From a virus, in IMG/VR virus record IMGVR_UViG_3300009176_000035, positions 1 through 51,846 of that record: DNA of 51,846 nt. The stretch is one strand, 5' to 3'. The position numbers were made by a program, and so were the translations under genes. Of this stretch, positions 1 through 7,942 are shown in pieces. The number at the start of each line of letters is the position of its first letter. Positions within the stretch are counted from its first letter, which is position 1. Below the pieces are notes generated by a model, which had not been told where the DNA came from, searched no databases, and saw only the letters and a program-made list of their open reading frames with translations.

Positions 1-10
1 AGGCCGGCAA
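1..10. repeat. Terminal overlap, left copy
   Basis: The decamer AGGCCGGCAA here is identical to the last ten bases of the window. Merging the two copies keeps the minus-strand spike gene in frame across the join; simple end-to-end joining without merging shifts the frame. I infer that this is the overlap of a circular or circularly permuted phage genome, not a biological repeat. Confidence 0.85.
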
Positions 11-1403
11 GGCCCGAGCGGTAAACCCGACAGCCAATAGACCCCGAATTGACCACCGAGTGGACCCATTTCTGGCCCCACCCATCGATGTCCTTGTAGA
101 GGACATTGTAGAACCACACGTCGCGGTTCTGCCCAGCGCCGGAAACGTCCGAGCCCTCCCACGACCATTCGACCAGGCCGCCGCGAACGATCACATGGGT
201 GGCGGCGGAGATGGCCAGGCCATCAGCCTGATAAGATCGCTTCGCCGTTGCTGCTGGACCCATGTAGGTCCAGGTCTTCAGCCCGTCCGAGCAAGTGCCC
301 GAGGTGCAAGTGGGCGGGGTCGTTCCACTGGTCCCCCCGAGCGCCGTGGCCCGGTAAGAGTTCCCCGCGTTGGTGCGCCAGGGAAGGCCCTGGCTCGGTG
401 CGAGGTCTTGCCCGGCGATCCAGGGAATCGTCCCCCACAACCGCTGCACCCTGGCGTCGAGGATCTCGACGTTGGTGCAGGTGGAGCAGCGGATGCCCTG
501 CACCTGCTCAATTGCGGGGTCGGTGCCATCGGTGTTGGTCCACTCGATGTCGTGCACCCAGGGGCGGACCATGCGCCCGTTCACAACACTGAGGAGCTGG
601 ATGCCCGATCCGGCTCCCCCGCCGGTCACTTCCACATCCTCCAGATAGACATCATGCGGAACGACGGCCCCGTTCAGGCTGATCCAGATGCCGGCGTAAT
701 CCGCAATCGTGCCTACGGGCCCCCGGATGATCTTGACCCGCTTGAGGGTGAACGGCCCGGTGCAGCCGCCGCAATTGTTCGTCAGGACGCGGGCAGGGGT
801 CGCGCCGCCCTGGATGGTCATGTCCTGCAGGACGATGCCATCCCGCAGGTTGATGCCAGGATTGGCGGTGAAGTTGTAGGTCTTGCCAAGGCCGCTGAGC
901 GGCCAGATGCCGGGCAGGGTGTTGGTGCCGAAGGCGGCGAGCAGGGCGGCGTTGTCCTCCAGCCCGTCGTCACCGATGGCCCCGAGCATCTCCGGGTTCA
1001 CCGGCCGCTCGGAGGGCGCGATGCCATACCAGACGGTCGAGGCGTCGGCGAGCGTGATGGAGAAGCGATATGGGTGCGAAGGGGCGGCGGCGAGCTTGAC
1101 GTAGAGGCCACCCCCGGTCCCCGGCACGGAGTAGCCCTGCGTGCGGATGTAGGCAGGAGCGACGTTGGGGTGGTAATTTGGCGCTGCGGTCAGCGTCGAG
1201 AGCGTAGCTGCCGGCGCAAACAGATGAGTGGTTGTGTCGAGCGAGCCCATCGGCACGAACCCCGGCAGCGTCGGGTCGCGGACGTAGAGCTGCCGGAGCG
1301 ATCCGCTCGAGTCGAGCCCGAACGACGGCGTCACCTGCTGTGCTAACACCGGCGATGCCAGTAATCCGACCAGTGCGATTAGCCGCAACATATGTGCTGG
1401 CAT
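1..1403 (-). CDS. Tail spike/fibre, N-terminal part of an origin-spanning gene
   Basis: This open frame on the minus strand starts at ATG 1403, one base after the stop of the preceding fibre gene (GAGGG upstream), and runs off the left edge without a stop. It continues at 51846-50636; after merging the 10-base overlap the product is about 867 residues. The first residues (MPAHMLRLIALVGLLASP, then VLAQQ) look like a Sec signal peptide cleaved after LA. The rest is a glycine/threonine-rich beta-helix pattern, with NPEMLGAIGDDGLEDNAALL resembling the entry of the pectate-lyase-3 superfamily. Several Cys pairs (NNCGGCTG, CSTCTN) occur. I infer a receptor-binding spike. The signal peptide is odd for a protein normally assembled in the cytoplasm. 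Confidence 0.85.
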   Translation of the reverse strand, partial: MPAHMLRLIALVGLLASPVLAQQVTPSFGLDSSGSLRQLYVRDPTLPGFVPMGSLDTTTHLFAPAATLSTLTAAPNYHPNVAPAYIRTQGYSVPGTGGGLYVKLAAAPSHPYRFSITLADASTVWYGIAPSERPVNPEMLGAIGDDGLEDNAALLAAFGTNTLPGIWPLSGLGKTYNFTANPGINLRDGIVLQDMTIQGGATPARVLTNNCGGCTGPFTLKRVKIIRGPVGTIADYAGIWISLNGAVVPHDVYLEDVEVTGGGAGSGIQLLSVVNGRMVRPWVHDIEWTNTDGTDPAIEQVQGIRCSTCTNVEILDARVQRLWGTIPWIAGQDLAPSQGLPWRTNAGNSYRATALGGTSGTTPPTCTSGTCSDGLKTWTYMGPAATAKRSYQADGLAISAATHVIVRGGLVEWSWEGSDVSGAGQNRDVWFYNVLYKDIDGWGQKWVHSVVNSGSIGCRVYRSGLAG

Positions 1404-1404
1404 T

Positions 1405-3405
1405 CTATCCCTCGATCTCGAAATACGTATTGAGCGCCACGTTGTCATAGGTGACAGCCGCCCCTGTCGAATGGTCGACTGTCACCGTGTAGAGGCTCTC
1501 CGTCCCCGTCCCGTACCACTCGCTTCGGTGGAACACGGAGTGAGTCATCTCCACCCCGAAAGCGGCGGAGTTGGATGACCGGAAAACCCTCTGGGCAATC
1601 GTCGATCCTGCCCGCTTCAGCCGCACCGTCGTCCTGTCGCCATCCGGCAGAGCGCTAAGCTGAAGCGCCACCCGGATCTGCTTCGGCCCCGGCAGCCGCA
1701 CCCGGATGCCCTTCTCGGAAGCGACGTTGAGGCTCTGCACGCCGTTCACCCGCCCACCTACGGAGGTGTCCACGTCGACCGTGTCGAAGTTCAGCTGCAC
1801 CTCACCGCCGGTGATCACCTGAGCTGCCGCCATCTTCAGCCGGGTGACCGCTCGCTGCCCAGCGCCGGCATACACCTGCACCGGCCCGTTGAAGAAGGAG
1901 AGCGAAGCACGGCCCTGGAAGCCAAGGTCATTGTTGATGACGACCCTGTTCCCCCTCGATACGCTCGCCAGCATGTTGTTTCTTACGATCTCGTCCATGT
2001 AGCCGGTGTCCAGCACCCCATCGACGTTGACCGTGCAGTCGAAGATGCCGGCGACATCTCCCGCCTGGAAGTCGACGGCGCGAGCCTCCGTCGTCACCTG
2101 CATCCCATAGGTGGAGGTGGCATTGGGAGTGCCGGCCGACCAGGAGGCGACGGTGAGGACCTTGGTCGTGCCGTTGTAGGCGGTGACCACGCCCTTCGAT
2201 CCGACCGCCGCCCCACCGGTGATGACGATCTGGGAGTTGGCGGCGAAGTAGCCATCGACCGGCGAGGCGCTGGAAGCCAGAGTGGCATGCGTGGCGTCGG
2301 CCGCCTGAAGCGTGCCCGTGTGCAGGAAGAACCCCCCTACGCCCTTCCCCGTCACACTTTGGATATTGATCTGCTCGGTTGGAACGGTGCTGCCGGCGTA
2401 GATGACGACGGTGTAGCGCCCGACGTTCTCGCCGTAGATGCTGCGGATGTTCGCCCGCTGCCCGCCGTTGCCGGTCTTGAAGACGGCGCTGGCAACATTA
2501 TACCCGATGACCCGATCTATATTGACCCCGCAGGCGAAGCTGTCGATCACCTCGCCGACGTTATCCTCACCATTCACCCCATGATAATAGACCGTGTCGA
2601 TGATCGGGCCGGCGTCGTCGAGGGTGGAGATGGCGAAGGTGATCATGTCGGACTGGTCGCCGCCCTCCGCCCGCGCAGCACCGCCGACGTAGATCCGCCC
2701 GTGCGGCGCGACGATCTGGCGAATGGTGCCGCGCGCCGAGAACACCCCGCCGACCAGATCGGCGTCCAGGCCGAAGCCGGTCACCTGCACGAACGCCGGG
2801 TTGCCCCAGCTTGCCTTGGGGAGAGAGGTGTTGATCTCGTAAAGCTCAACGGTGTCAAGAGTGTAGCCGGCCGGGCCGATGGAGTTAAGCACGACGGTGC
2901 CGTTGATGCCGGCCAGATGATGGGCATAGAGCCGCCCGTAGCCGACGAACGGCTTCGTCGTCATGCCGCCGTTCACGGCAAGCGCCAGCGTCTGGTAGTC
3001 CTTGCCACGCGCGCCAGCGGCGTCCCCGTAAATCTCCAGGTTGGAGTAGCCCCCGCCATCGGCATTATTCCAGTTCAGCACGCACGAATCCTGGGCATAA
3101 CGACCGGAGCCACCGGACGCAGCCTGCACGTTGAACCCCCCGGTGCCGTGCTTGGCGCGAAGCACGATGTCCTGAAGGAAAGCCCCGGAGGCGCAGACCG
3201 CACCCGCGCCGATATAATAGAACGGCACGCCGGCCCGGCCGCTGATCCTGGCTCCCGCCGCCATCGCGGCCTGCAGGGCGGAGGTATCCTTGGTGACATC
3301 GCCTAAGCCTACGCCGGTTCCGAAGTCCTCGAGGAACGCACTATCCGACTCGGTCGGCAGCCACTGGTTGGTGTCGGGGTAGAACGCGAGAGGGACGGCG
3401 GTCAT
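1405..3405 (-). CDS. Tail spike/fibre with beta-helix fold
   Basis: A 666-residue protein. The start overlaps the stop of the upstream gene by four bases (ATGA), and the next gene starts one base after its stop, so translation of this fibre run is tightly coupled. Repeated short beta-strand patterns rich in Gly, Val and Asn (for example VQVTGFGLDADLVGGVFSA) from about residue 100 to 450 fit a right-handed parallel beta-helix of the pectin-lyase type. The C-terminal 150 residues look like a separate beta-sandwich. I infer a distal tail spike that binds or degrades surface polysaccharide. No catalytic residues can be assigned by eye. Confidence 0.75.
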   Translation of the reverse strand: MTAVPLAFYPDTNQWLPTESDSAFLEDFGTGVGLGDVTKDTSALQAAMAAGARISGRAGVPFYYIGAGAVCASGAFLQDIVLRAKHGTGGFNVQAASGGSGRYAQDSCVLNWNNADGGGYSNLEIYGDAAGARGKDYQTLALAVNGGMTTKPFVGYGRLYAHHLAGINGTVVLNSIGPAGYTLDTVELYEINTSLPKASWGNPAFVQVTGFGLDADLVGGVFSARGTIRQIVAPHGRIYVGGAARAEGGDQSDMITFAISTLDDAGPIIDTVYYHGVNGEDNVGEVIDSFACGVNIDRVIGYNVASAVFKTGNGGQRANIRSIYGENVGRYTVVIYAGSTVPTEQINIQSVTGKGVGGFFLHTGTLQAADATHATLASSASPVDGYFAANSQIVITGGAAVGSKGVVTAYNGTTKVLTVASWSAGTPNATSTYGMQVTTEARAVDFQAGDVAGIFDCTVNVDGVLDTGYMDEIVRNNMLASVSRGNRVVINNDLGFQGRASLSFFNGPVQVYAGAGQRAVTRLKMAAAQVITGGEVQLNFDTVDVDTSVGGRVNGVQSLNVASEKGIRVRLPGPKQIRVALQLSALPDGDRTTVRLKRAGSTIAQRVFRSSNSAAFGVEMTHSVFHRSEWYGTGTESLYTVTVDHSTGAAVTYDNVALNTYFEIEG

Positions 3406-5207
3406 GGCCTGGCTGCCTTGTATGGATGCCCAGCGGGGAGGAGAGAGGCTAGACCAACATCCCAGGCGAGCCAGCCCTCAAGCTGCTGCCGCTGGAGAGT
3501 CGTGAGCTGCGTGGTGATGAAGCCGTGGCGGAAAACACCCTTACCGAGAAGGGTTGCACCCTGTGAGCGCCCTCCCATCCGCAGCCCGCCCGTTGCTGTG
3601 GCAAGCGTTGCTATGGTGCCGCTCGGCGGGGTGATAGCCGTACCGTCGATCCAACCACTCTGCGTCGTGCCAGCCCACTCAGCGCCGGCAATATGGTTTC
3701 CAGCAAAATTAGTTACAGTGTCCGTCAGACTTACTAATTCGGTGGTTAAAGATAGTCGCGCACCACCCGACGATACAGTCCCTAGTGAACGTGCGTTACC
3801 TCCGTCTGTGCCATAGTTAAGTATACGACCGTTAGCCACGAGAACATTTGAGAACAGAACAAAGATGTTACCTGCCACTGCCCCGGTCGGAATGCTTGCC
3901 GGAACCGGGGTTAAGCCTAGGTTGTTCGCCACCCCATCGAACGTCAGCCCGGCGTAGGCAGAGTTAAAGCTATTGCTCGCCCAGGTTGGCCTCGCGGTGG
4001 TCGTGCCGGCAACGGCTATCCCGCTCACCCGATCCGTCCAGCTGGAGATCAGCCCCGCGCCGTCGTCCACCATCCGGAGCGTGCCGTGGTCGTCGGCGCT
4101 CCACCAGGCCTTCAGCGCTGGACCGAGGTTCCACGGCGTCCATGGAACGCTCTCTTTAACGACTATGACGTTATCGATCGATCCAGCAAACGCCGCGTCG
4201 GCGGCCATATTGACCTGGTTATTGCCGGCTCCAGCAACCAATGTCTCTGTGTAGGTGCCAACCGCACTGCGCGCCGTGCCAACTACCGTCGCGCCACCAA
4301 CGAAACGGGGTTGGACCGTTCCGGCCGAGATGGCGGTGACGGTGAAAGTGACGTTATAATTAGCATCGGGTACGAAGGGCATGTTGTGGAGTAGCGAACT
4401 TGCTGAGCCAGCCGTCTTGCTCGCCACGCCGGAACTAATTGTCCAGAGGCCGACAATCCAACCACCTGTCGCAGCGAACGTCCCTTCACCGTTGAGGCTA
4501 TCCACCCCTGGCCCGCGAATGTCGTGGGACAGCGCGTTCAGCTCAGCGGGGGTCTTACCGGCATTGAAGAGTACCAGCCGGCCCAGAATGCCCGTCCCCA
4601 CCGGGCCGGATGTCGCAACAGACGCTTTCAGAATTCGTAGGGTTGTAACCGCCGGCAGTGTAGCCGCTGTATCGGTCACGCCAATAATTCCGTTAACCGA
4701 AAGGTCTGTTGGATTCGTTGTCCAGCTAGCAGCTACACCATGGATAGTGTTCAGCAGCGCTAAATTAGACCCGCTGCCGTTATTGATAGCTGCCTGCGAA
4801 ACGTTCGCGGTGTTAACAAGAAGCTGCCCAACCAAGCCCGGAGTCTGGGCAAAAGCCACTTTATTATTATTGGTTCCGTCGTCTAACTCAAACCAGGTCT
4901 TTGAGCTACCGGGCGCGGCGAGCTGATAGATCGTGGCAGCAAATGCGCCCGGCGCGAACGCGCCGATACCAGCGAGCGCCAGCGTGATGTCAATCGTGTC
5001 AGTCGGAGCCAGCCCCCGCGCGTCGAACGTCGAGCCATTGAGCACGTAAGTGGTGAACTCAGCGGTAGTGCGGACCGCACCATTCCAGAAATATCTCTGG
5101 TTGGCGAAGTCAAGATCAACAACTGCACCAGGGGTGACCCACGCCGGTATGCCGCCCGGCGCTCGGCGAGGGATCTGCGGAATGGCGAGGCTCAGCCCGA
5201 GGAGCAC
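3402..5207 (-). CDS. Tail fibre with lectin-like (LamG/concanavalin-type) domains
   Basis: A 601-residue protein. Residues about 25-225 and 370-570 both read like jelly-roll lectin domains: they share patterns such as VDLDFANQRYFWNG and LKAWWSADDHGTLRMVDDG, followed by WTDRVSG and a late RLVLFNAGKTPAELNAL or GFITTQLTTLQRQQLEGWLA helix. This organisation is common in phage fibres that carry concanavalin-A-like glucanase folds. A beta-sandwich insert separates the two. It is the second fibre in the minus-strand series. I infer carbohydrate binding; enzyme activity is not evident. Confidence 0.7.
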   Translation of the reverse strand: MLLGLSLAIPQIPRRAPGGIPAWVTPGAVVDLDFANQRYFWNGAVRTTAEFTTYVLNGSTFDARGLAPTDTIDITLALAGIGAFAPGAFAATIYQLAAPGSSKTWFELDDGTNNNKVAFAQTPGLVGQLLVNTANVSQAAINNGSGSNLALLNTIHGVAASWTTNPTDLSVNGIIGVTDTAATLPAVTTLRILKASVATSGPVGTGILGRLVLFNAGKTPAELNALSHDIRGPGVDSLNGEGTFAATGGWIVGLWTISSGVASKTAGSASSLLHNMPFVPDANYNVTFTVTAISAGTVQPRFVGGATVVGTARSAVGTYTETLVAGAGNNQVNMAADAAFAGSIDNVIVVKESVPWTPWNLGPALKAWWSADDHGTLRMVDDGAGLISSWTDRVSGIAVAGTTTARPTWASNSFNSAYAGLTFDGVANNLGLTPVPASIPTGAVAGNIFVLFSNVLVANGRILNYGTDGGNARSLGTVSSGGARLSLTTELVSLTDTVTNFAGNHIAGAEWAGTTQSGWIDGTAITPPSGTIATLATATGGLRMGGRSQGATLLGKGVFRHGFITTQLTTLQRQQLEGWLAWDVGLASLLPAGHPYKAARP

Positions 5208-5211
5208 AGGA

Positions 5212-5517
5212 TTAGGTTCCCCTCAGCACCAGAATATCTCCCGCCACCACAGTCGTCGTGGTGGAGAATATTCTCCTAACCTGAATCGGATGGTAGCTCC
5301 CCGCAACTACCGTCATCGTAATAGGCGCCGCATCATCATTGAGCACCGGAATGAACTTCACCACCCCCGCAGAGGCGCAGTAAAATGCCTTCGCGTAGGT
5401 CGTGAGGTCAACTGTGTCTGACCGGGTCGGCACCTCGGCCGAGCGGGCGCTCTCGAGAGTCCCTAGGGAGCCCGACCCCAGGCTGGCCTGCGGATCATTC
5501 GCGGCGGAGTATGGCAT
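5212..5517 (-). CDS. Small phage protein of the fibre region
   Basis: A 101-residue protein starting at ATG 5517, which overlaps the TGA of the upstream gene (TGATG) and has AGGAG seven bases before it. The C-terminal half is beta-rich (AITMTVVAGSYHPIQVRRI, then STTTTVVAGDILVLRGT). I infer from its position directly in front of the fibre genes that it is a small virion or fibre-associated protein. I do not recognise the family. Confidence 0.65.
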   Translation of the reverse strand: MPYSAANDPQASLGSGSLGTLESARSAEVPTRSDTVDLTTYAKAFYCASAGVVKFIPVLNDDAAPITMTVVAGSYHPIQVRRIFSTTTTVVAGDILVLRGT

Positions 5518-5840
5518 CAATTGGCTCCTGCTGAGTACCCATCGAGGGCCGTCCTGCGAAGATTAGTATCGCCCGTTGGGCGATCTGTCAGCCCGCCCGG
5601 CTCGAGGAAAATGCTAAACGGAAGAGCCCCGAGGCGCCGCGGCGCTGAATCGCCCTGGGTGCGGAACATGATGCTTATATTGCTCACCCCCGGTGCGATC
5701 CGGCGAGCATGGACCAGTCGCACCGGGGAGAACCGGAAATCAATATGGCCCGCCCTGAGCTCCAGCCTCCCCACCGCCGCTCCGACCAGGCCGAAGTCTA
5801 GCTTGAGCTCTCCAGAATAATTGACTGGAACGGTGGGAAT
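5517..5840 (-). CDS. Small phage protein, possible ATT start
   Basis: The frame is open from just after a TAG up to 5517. No ATG, GTG or TTG occurs before GTG 5774, yet the upstream codons read as ordinary protein (VNYSGELKLDFGLVGAA). A strong Shine-Dalgarno sequence (GGGGAG, 5848-5853) sits seven bases before ATT at 5840-5838, giving 107 residues. If GTG 5774 is used instead, the product has 85 residues. The protein is beta-rich with no recognised domain. Its stop overlaps the next gene's start. The function is unknown; it is probably virion-associated by position. Confidence 0.6.
   Translation of the reverse strand: MPTVPVNYSGELKLDFGLVGAAVGRLELRAGHIDFRFSPVRLVHARRIAPGVSNISIMFRTQGDSAPRRLGALPFSIFLEPGGLTDRPTGDTNLRRTALDGYSAGAN
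5569..5587. repeat. 19-bp direct repeat, copy A
   Basis: TCGCCCGTTGGGCGATCTG occurs here, inside the 3' part of a small minus-strand gene, and again at 5863-5881 just upstream of the same gene. The core CGCCC-GTT-GGGCG can form a small hairpin. Confidence 0.85.
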
Positions 5841-5862
5841 AGCCTAGCTCCCCTTGCGAGCG

Positions 5863-5881
5863 TCGCCCGTTGGGCGATCTG
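5863..5881. repeat. 19-bp direct repeat, copy B
   Basis: This is an exact copy of the sequence at 5569-5587. It lies between the stop of the 5883-6299 gene and the ribosome-binding site of the next gene. The two copies bracket most of the 107-codon gene, which would fit a past duplication or recombination event. Confidence 0.85.
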
Positions 5882-5882
5882 G

Positions 5883-6299
5883 TTAAGATGCGGTGAATAA
5901 TCCGTTCACTGAGTCGAAGTCCAGAATGAACGGATCGCCGGAGGCGATGCTGATCGAACTCCCATAATCGATGTAGCCGATCAGGCTATCCCCACTCGAC
6001 GTATCATTATATAGAACAACCCAGCGAAATGGCCCGATCGTCCCCCCAGCCGCCGTGATCGTCGCGTCGGAGGCCGTAACCTTGGCCGTCGCTCCACTGA
6101 GACTCACCGCACATGGTACCACGACGCCCCCAGCGCTGTAGCCGAACCCGGCGCTGATCTCACTAATATCCGCCTTTACCGTATTGGCAGCCAATGGAGC
6201 GGAGTTCGTGAGAAGCGCCTTGAAGGTATGGCTGCTAAAATTATGAACTGCGAGGAGGATGTCCTTGCAAAAAACATTGAACTTAACCACCGTTGCCAT
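5883..6299 (-). CDS. Small virion-type protein
   Basis: A 138-residue protein. I choose ATG 6299 because GGAG lies seven bases upstream and the product then begins MATVVKFNVFCKDILLAVHN. This N-terminus and the following TFKALLTNSAPLAANTV are a pattern I know from small phage proteins encoded near tail-fibre genes (VKFN...HNL...KVALTNSAP), of unknown role. It is the first gene of the fibre run. I infer a minor structural or decoration protein. Confidence 0.7.
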   Translation of the reverse strand: MATVVKFNVFCKDILLAVHNFSSHTFKALLTNSAPLAANTVKADISEISAGFGYSAGGVVVPCAVSLSGATAKVTASDATITAAGGTIGPFRWVVLYNDTSSGDSLIGYIDYGSSISIASGDPFILDFDSVNGLFTAS

Positions 6300-6329
6300 G
6301 GGCGGACTCCTGGCCTTCCGCACCCTGGA

Positions 6330-6407
6330 CTATTCCGCGAAGCCCGTCAAGCCCCCTCGCGCGAGAAACCTAAGCAAATCGCGGCGCGTGGCCACTTCAC
6401 CCTGCAT
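6330..6407 (-). CDS. Possible 25-residue peptide
   Basis: A short frame with ATG 6407, preceded by GGGAGG at a good distance, ending at TAG 6330. The product is basic and contains TRRDLLRFLARGG, resembling the start of a twin-arginine leader but with nothing behind it. It may be translated or may be chance. Confidence 0.3.
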   Translation of the reverse strand: MQGEVATRRDLLRFLARGGLTGFAE

Positions 6408-6551
6408 CTGCACCTCCCTCCCCAGTTGTTTAGTCGGCTAAGGAAGATGGCCCCTGGTTAGGGTATTGGACTGGCAGGCCAAGATTATTTTCTGGAGAGA
6501 AAACTCAGGAGTGGAATTCCTAGGAAGGCCCCCGGCCCCTCAAGGGGGGAG

Positions 6552-6571
6552 GGCCGGCCGCGAGGCCGGCC
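6552..6571. other. GC-rich hairpin after the minus-strand gene at 6578
   Basis: GGCCGGCC-GCGA-GGCCGGCC forms an 8-bp stem with a four-base loop, six bases beyond the stop of the minus-strand gene at 6578-6742. A second small stem (CCCC-TCAA-GGGG, 6536-6547) follows on that strand. No T-tract is present, so it may be a factor-dependent terminator or simply a structured spacer. Confidence 0.45.
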
Positions 6572-6577
6572 GCCCGA

Positions 6578-6742
6578 TCATCGCCGCTCGAACTCGTTCA
6601 TACCGTCAAGGTCACTCGTTGCGGCCGCTAGTGCGGCACGCTCGGTCGGGGCGACGCCTTCGGCGATTGCCTCGCCATCCCGCCATATGCTCCACGCGAA
6701 CCCGCCCTCGAGCCGTGGGGTGATTTGGATTTCAAGCATCAT
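6578..6742 (-). CDS. Small hypothetical protein
   Basis: A 54-residue protein beginning with two ATG codons (6742 and 6739) and GGAG nine bases upstream. It reads MLEIQITPRLEGGFAWSIW, then TERAALAAATSDLDGM, and looks like a small two-layer domain (beta strands followed by a helix). It is the first minus-strand gene after the divergent region. The function is unknown. Confidence 0.6.
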   Translation of the reverse strand: MMLEIQITPRLEGGFAWSIWRDGEAIAEGVAPTERAALAAATSDLDGMNEFERR

Positions 6743-6770
6743 CGTTATGACTCCGTGTTTCAACAACCCA

Positions 6771-6799
6771 TCTATCCCACATCTTTCCGATCGAGGCAA
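6771..6799 (-). promoter_or_regulatory. Possible sigma-70-type promoter for the minus block
   Basis: Read on the minus strand, TTGCCT (6799-6794) is followed after 17 bases by GATAGA (6776-6771), with a TG upstream of the -10 box. It points at the small gene starting at 6742. The boxes are weak, so this is tentative. Confidence 0.3.
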
Positions 6800-6899
6800 C
6801 ATCTTTTCGATCACGAAACCGTGATTGGACTCGATCGACGAATGGTGGCATATGTGGGCCATCGAAACAGAAGGAGCTTTTAGGCACCGGATTGACATG

Positions 6900-6931
6900 G
6901 ATGGGCGGGTTCGATGTTCGAACCATCCCAC
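6900..6931. repeat. Intergenic palindrome, copy 1
   Basis: Left arm GATGGGCGGGTTCGA, spacer TGT, right arm TCGAACCATCCCAC. The inner 7 bp pair perfectly; the outer arms do not match each other. It lies in the divergent region, 55 bases before the plus-strand gene at 6987. It is the only copy not placed directly after a stop codon. TTGACA precedes it at 6892. Confidence 0.9.
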
Positions 6932-6986
6932 GGGAGTCTGATCACGCATCGGCCTCCCGGGCGATTGTGCCCATGGAGTCAATCTT

Positions 6987-7463
6987 ATGCCGCAAATGAT
7001 GCAGTTCACGAAACACGGCCACACGGTCGATCTTGACATCCCGCTTTGGGATGAGGCAAACGCAACGGCGCGGGAATACGCCTACTTTTACGGATGGCGT
7101 CAGACGCTCCAGGATAGCTATGCCTCCGCCAAAACGGCGGCCGAGATGGATGGCGCAGTCCGGAAAAAGTTCGAGAAGATCATTTCCGGTCTGGTTAAAT
7201 TCCGATTCGACGGCCAGGCTTCCCGTAAGTCTGAGCTTGAGACCGAGATGGACGCCATTGCCACTAGCCGTGTGCAGGCGCATGCCGCGCGGAAATCGAT
7301 CAAGCTCACGAAGGTGAAGCTCGAGGGATACGTCGCGGAGTATCTCGCTCGGACCGCCATCTTCGAGGAAATCCGGATCGAGGCGGAGGAAAATCTTTCC
7401 AAGCGTCGTGAGATGGCGGAAGTCGCGATCGCTGGGGACGACTTCTTCGCCGATATGTCGTAG
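6987..7463 (+). CDS. Hypothetical early protein, helical
   Basis: A 158-residue, strongly helical, charged protein; the middle (SRKSELETEMDAIATSRVQ and what follows) reads as long amphipathic helices or a coiled coil. It is the first plus-strand gene after the divergent region and is followed directly by a hairpin terminator, so it is probably a single-gene early transcript. I do not recognise the family. Confidence 0.75.
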   Translation: MPQMMQFTKHGHTVDLDIPLWDEANATAREYAYFYGWRQTLQDSYASAKTAAEMDGAVRKKFEKIISGLVKFRFDGQASRKSELETEMDAIATSRVQAHAARKSIKLTKVKLEGYVAEYLARTAIFEEIRIEAEENLSKRREMAEVAIAGDDFFADMS

Positions 7464-7470
7464 AGTTAAT

Positions 7471-7508
7471 ATCAATCCGGACGGGAATACTTGCCCGTCC
7501 GGATTGAT
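7471..7508 (+). terminator. Hairpin terminator
   Basis: A 15-bp perfect stem, ATCAATCCGGACGGG (7471-7485) with CCCGTCCGGATTGAT (7494-7508), encloses an 8-base loop and is followed by TT then ATCG. It starts eight bases after the stop of the gene at 6987-7463. The T-run is short, so efficiency is uncertain. Confidence 0.75.
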
Positions 7509-7532
7509 TTATCGCTCTCGAGTGCGCATATT
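7504..7532 (+). promoter_or_regulatory. Possible promoter overlapping the terminator
   Basis: TTGATT (7504-7509), a 17-base spacer, then CATATT (7527-7532). It overlaps the right arm of the terminator stem and points into the 7539-7778 inverted-repeat element. No convincing gene follows closely, so this is tentative. Confidence 0.35.
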
Positions 7533-7538
7533 CCCCCA

Positions 7539-7778
7539 CACATAGGAGACGTATACGAGCATGCCGGGCGGTCATTCGTCCGTGCGCAATCGTGGCCCCA
7601 GTCCCCCAGCTGGATTTTGGAGTGGACCAGCCCATCAAAAAGGGACAAGTTTTAATTATATATATATATATATCTATCTGGACTCTGGGAGGCCCTCAAC
7701 TGCAAACTTTGTCCTACCGTCCCACCATCCCGCACGGACGACCGACCGCGGGTCGACCCCGTATACGTCTCCTATGTG
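7539..7778. mobile_element. 240-bp inverted-repeat element with a TA tract
   Basis: A perfect 19-bp inverted repeat (CACATAGGAGACGTATACG at 7539-7557 with its complement at 7760-7778) continues inward to a second block (CGGTCATTCGTCCGTGCG, 7569-7586, against 7731-7748, 16 of 18 matching). These arms enclose about 145 bp with an AT-rich (TA)8 run at 7657-7672. I see no convincing gene between 7464 and 7942. The layout resembles a MITE-like insertion or a long cruciform/regulatory island; which one it is cannot be decided from one copy. Confidence 0.5.
7729..7747. repeat. 19-bp direct repeat shared with 9447-9465
   Basis: CCCGCACGGACGACCGACC is present here inside the right arm of the inverted-repeat element and identically at 9447-9465. 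A degenerate inverted copy is at 7569-7586. It could be a protein-binding site used at several places in the accessory region. Confidence 0.85.
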
Positions 7779-7942
7779 CGCCGCAATGTGCGCCGCCCAT
7801 TGGCTCCCCAGTCCAGCTGGCGCCAGTCCGGCTGCATTGCTCCCCAATCTCCACGCGGCCCATTGACATCCCCGGCAATGTGCGCCATCATACCATATGG
7901 AGCGCCCAATACCGGCGCGTTCCCGTTCTTTGGAGTTACAGA

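Noticed and set aside
60-1346. Long plus-strand open frame of 428 codons
   Set aside because: It is antisense to the origin-spanning spike gene. The minus frame has a start, signal peptide and beta-helix pattern; the plus frame is Arg/Gly-rich shadow coding caused by GC bias.
2287-3306. Plus-strand open frame of 339 codons
   Set aside because: It lies opposite the 666-residue fibre gene and has no domain-like pattern or ribosome-binding site.
7592-7942. Upstream part of the frame that ends at 8068
   Set aside because: It runs through the inverted-repeat element and the TA tract (IYIYIYIS in translation). Only the part from ATG 7943 looks like a gene.
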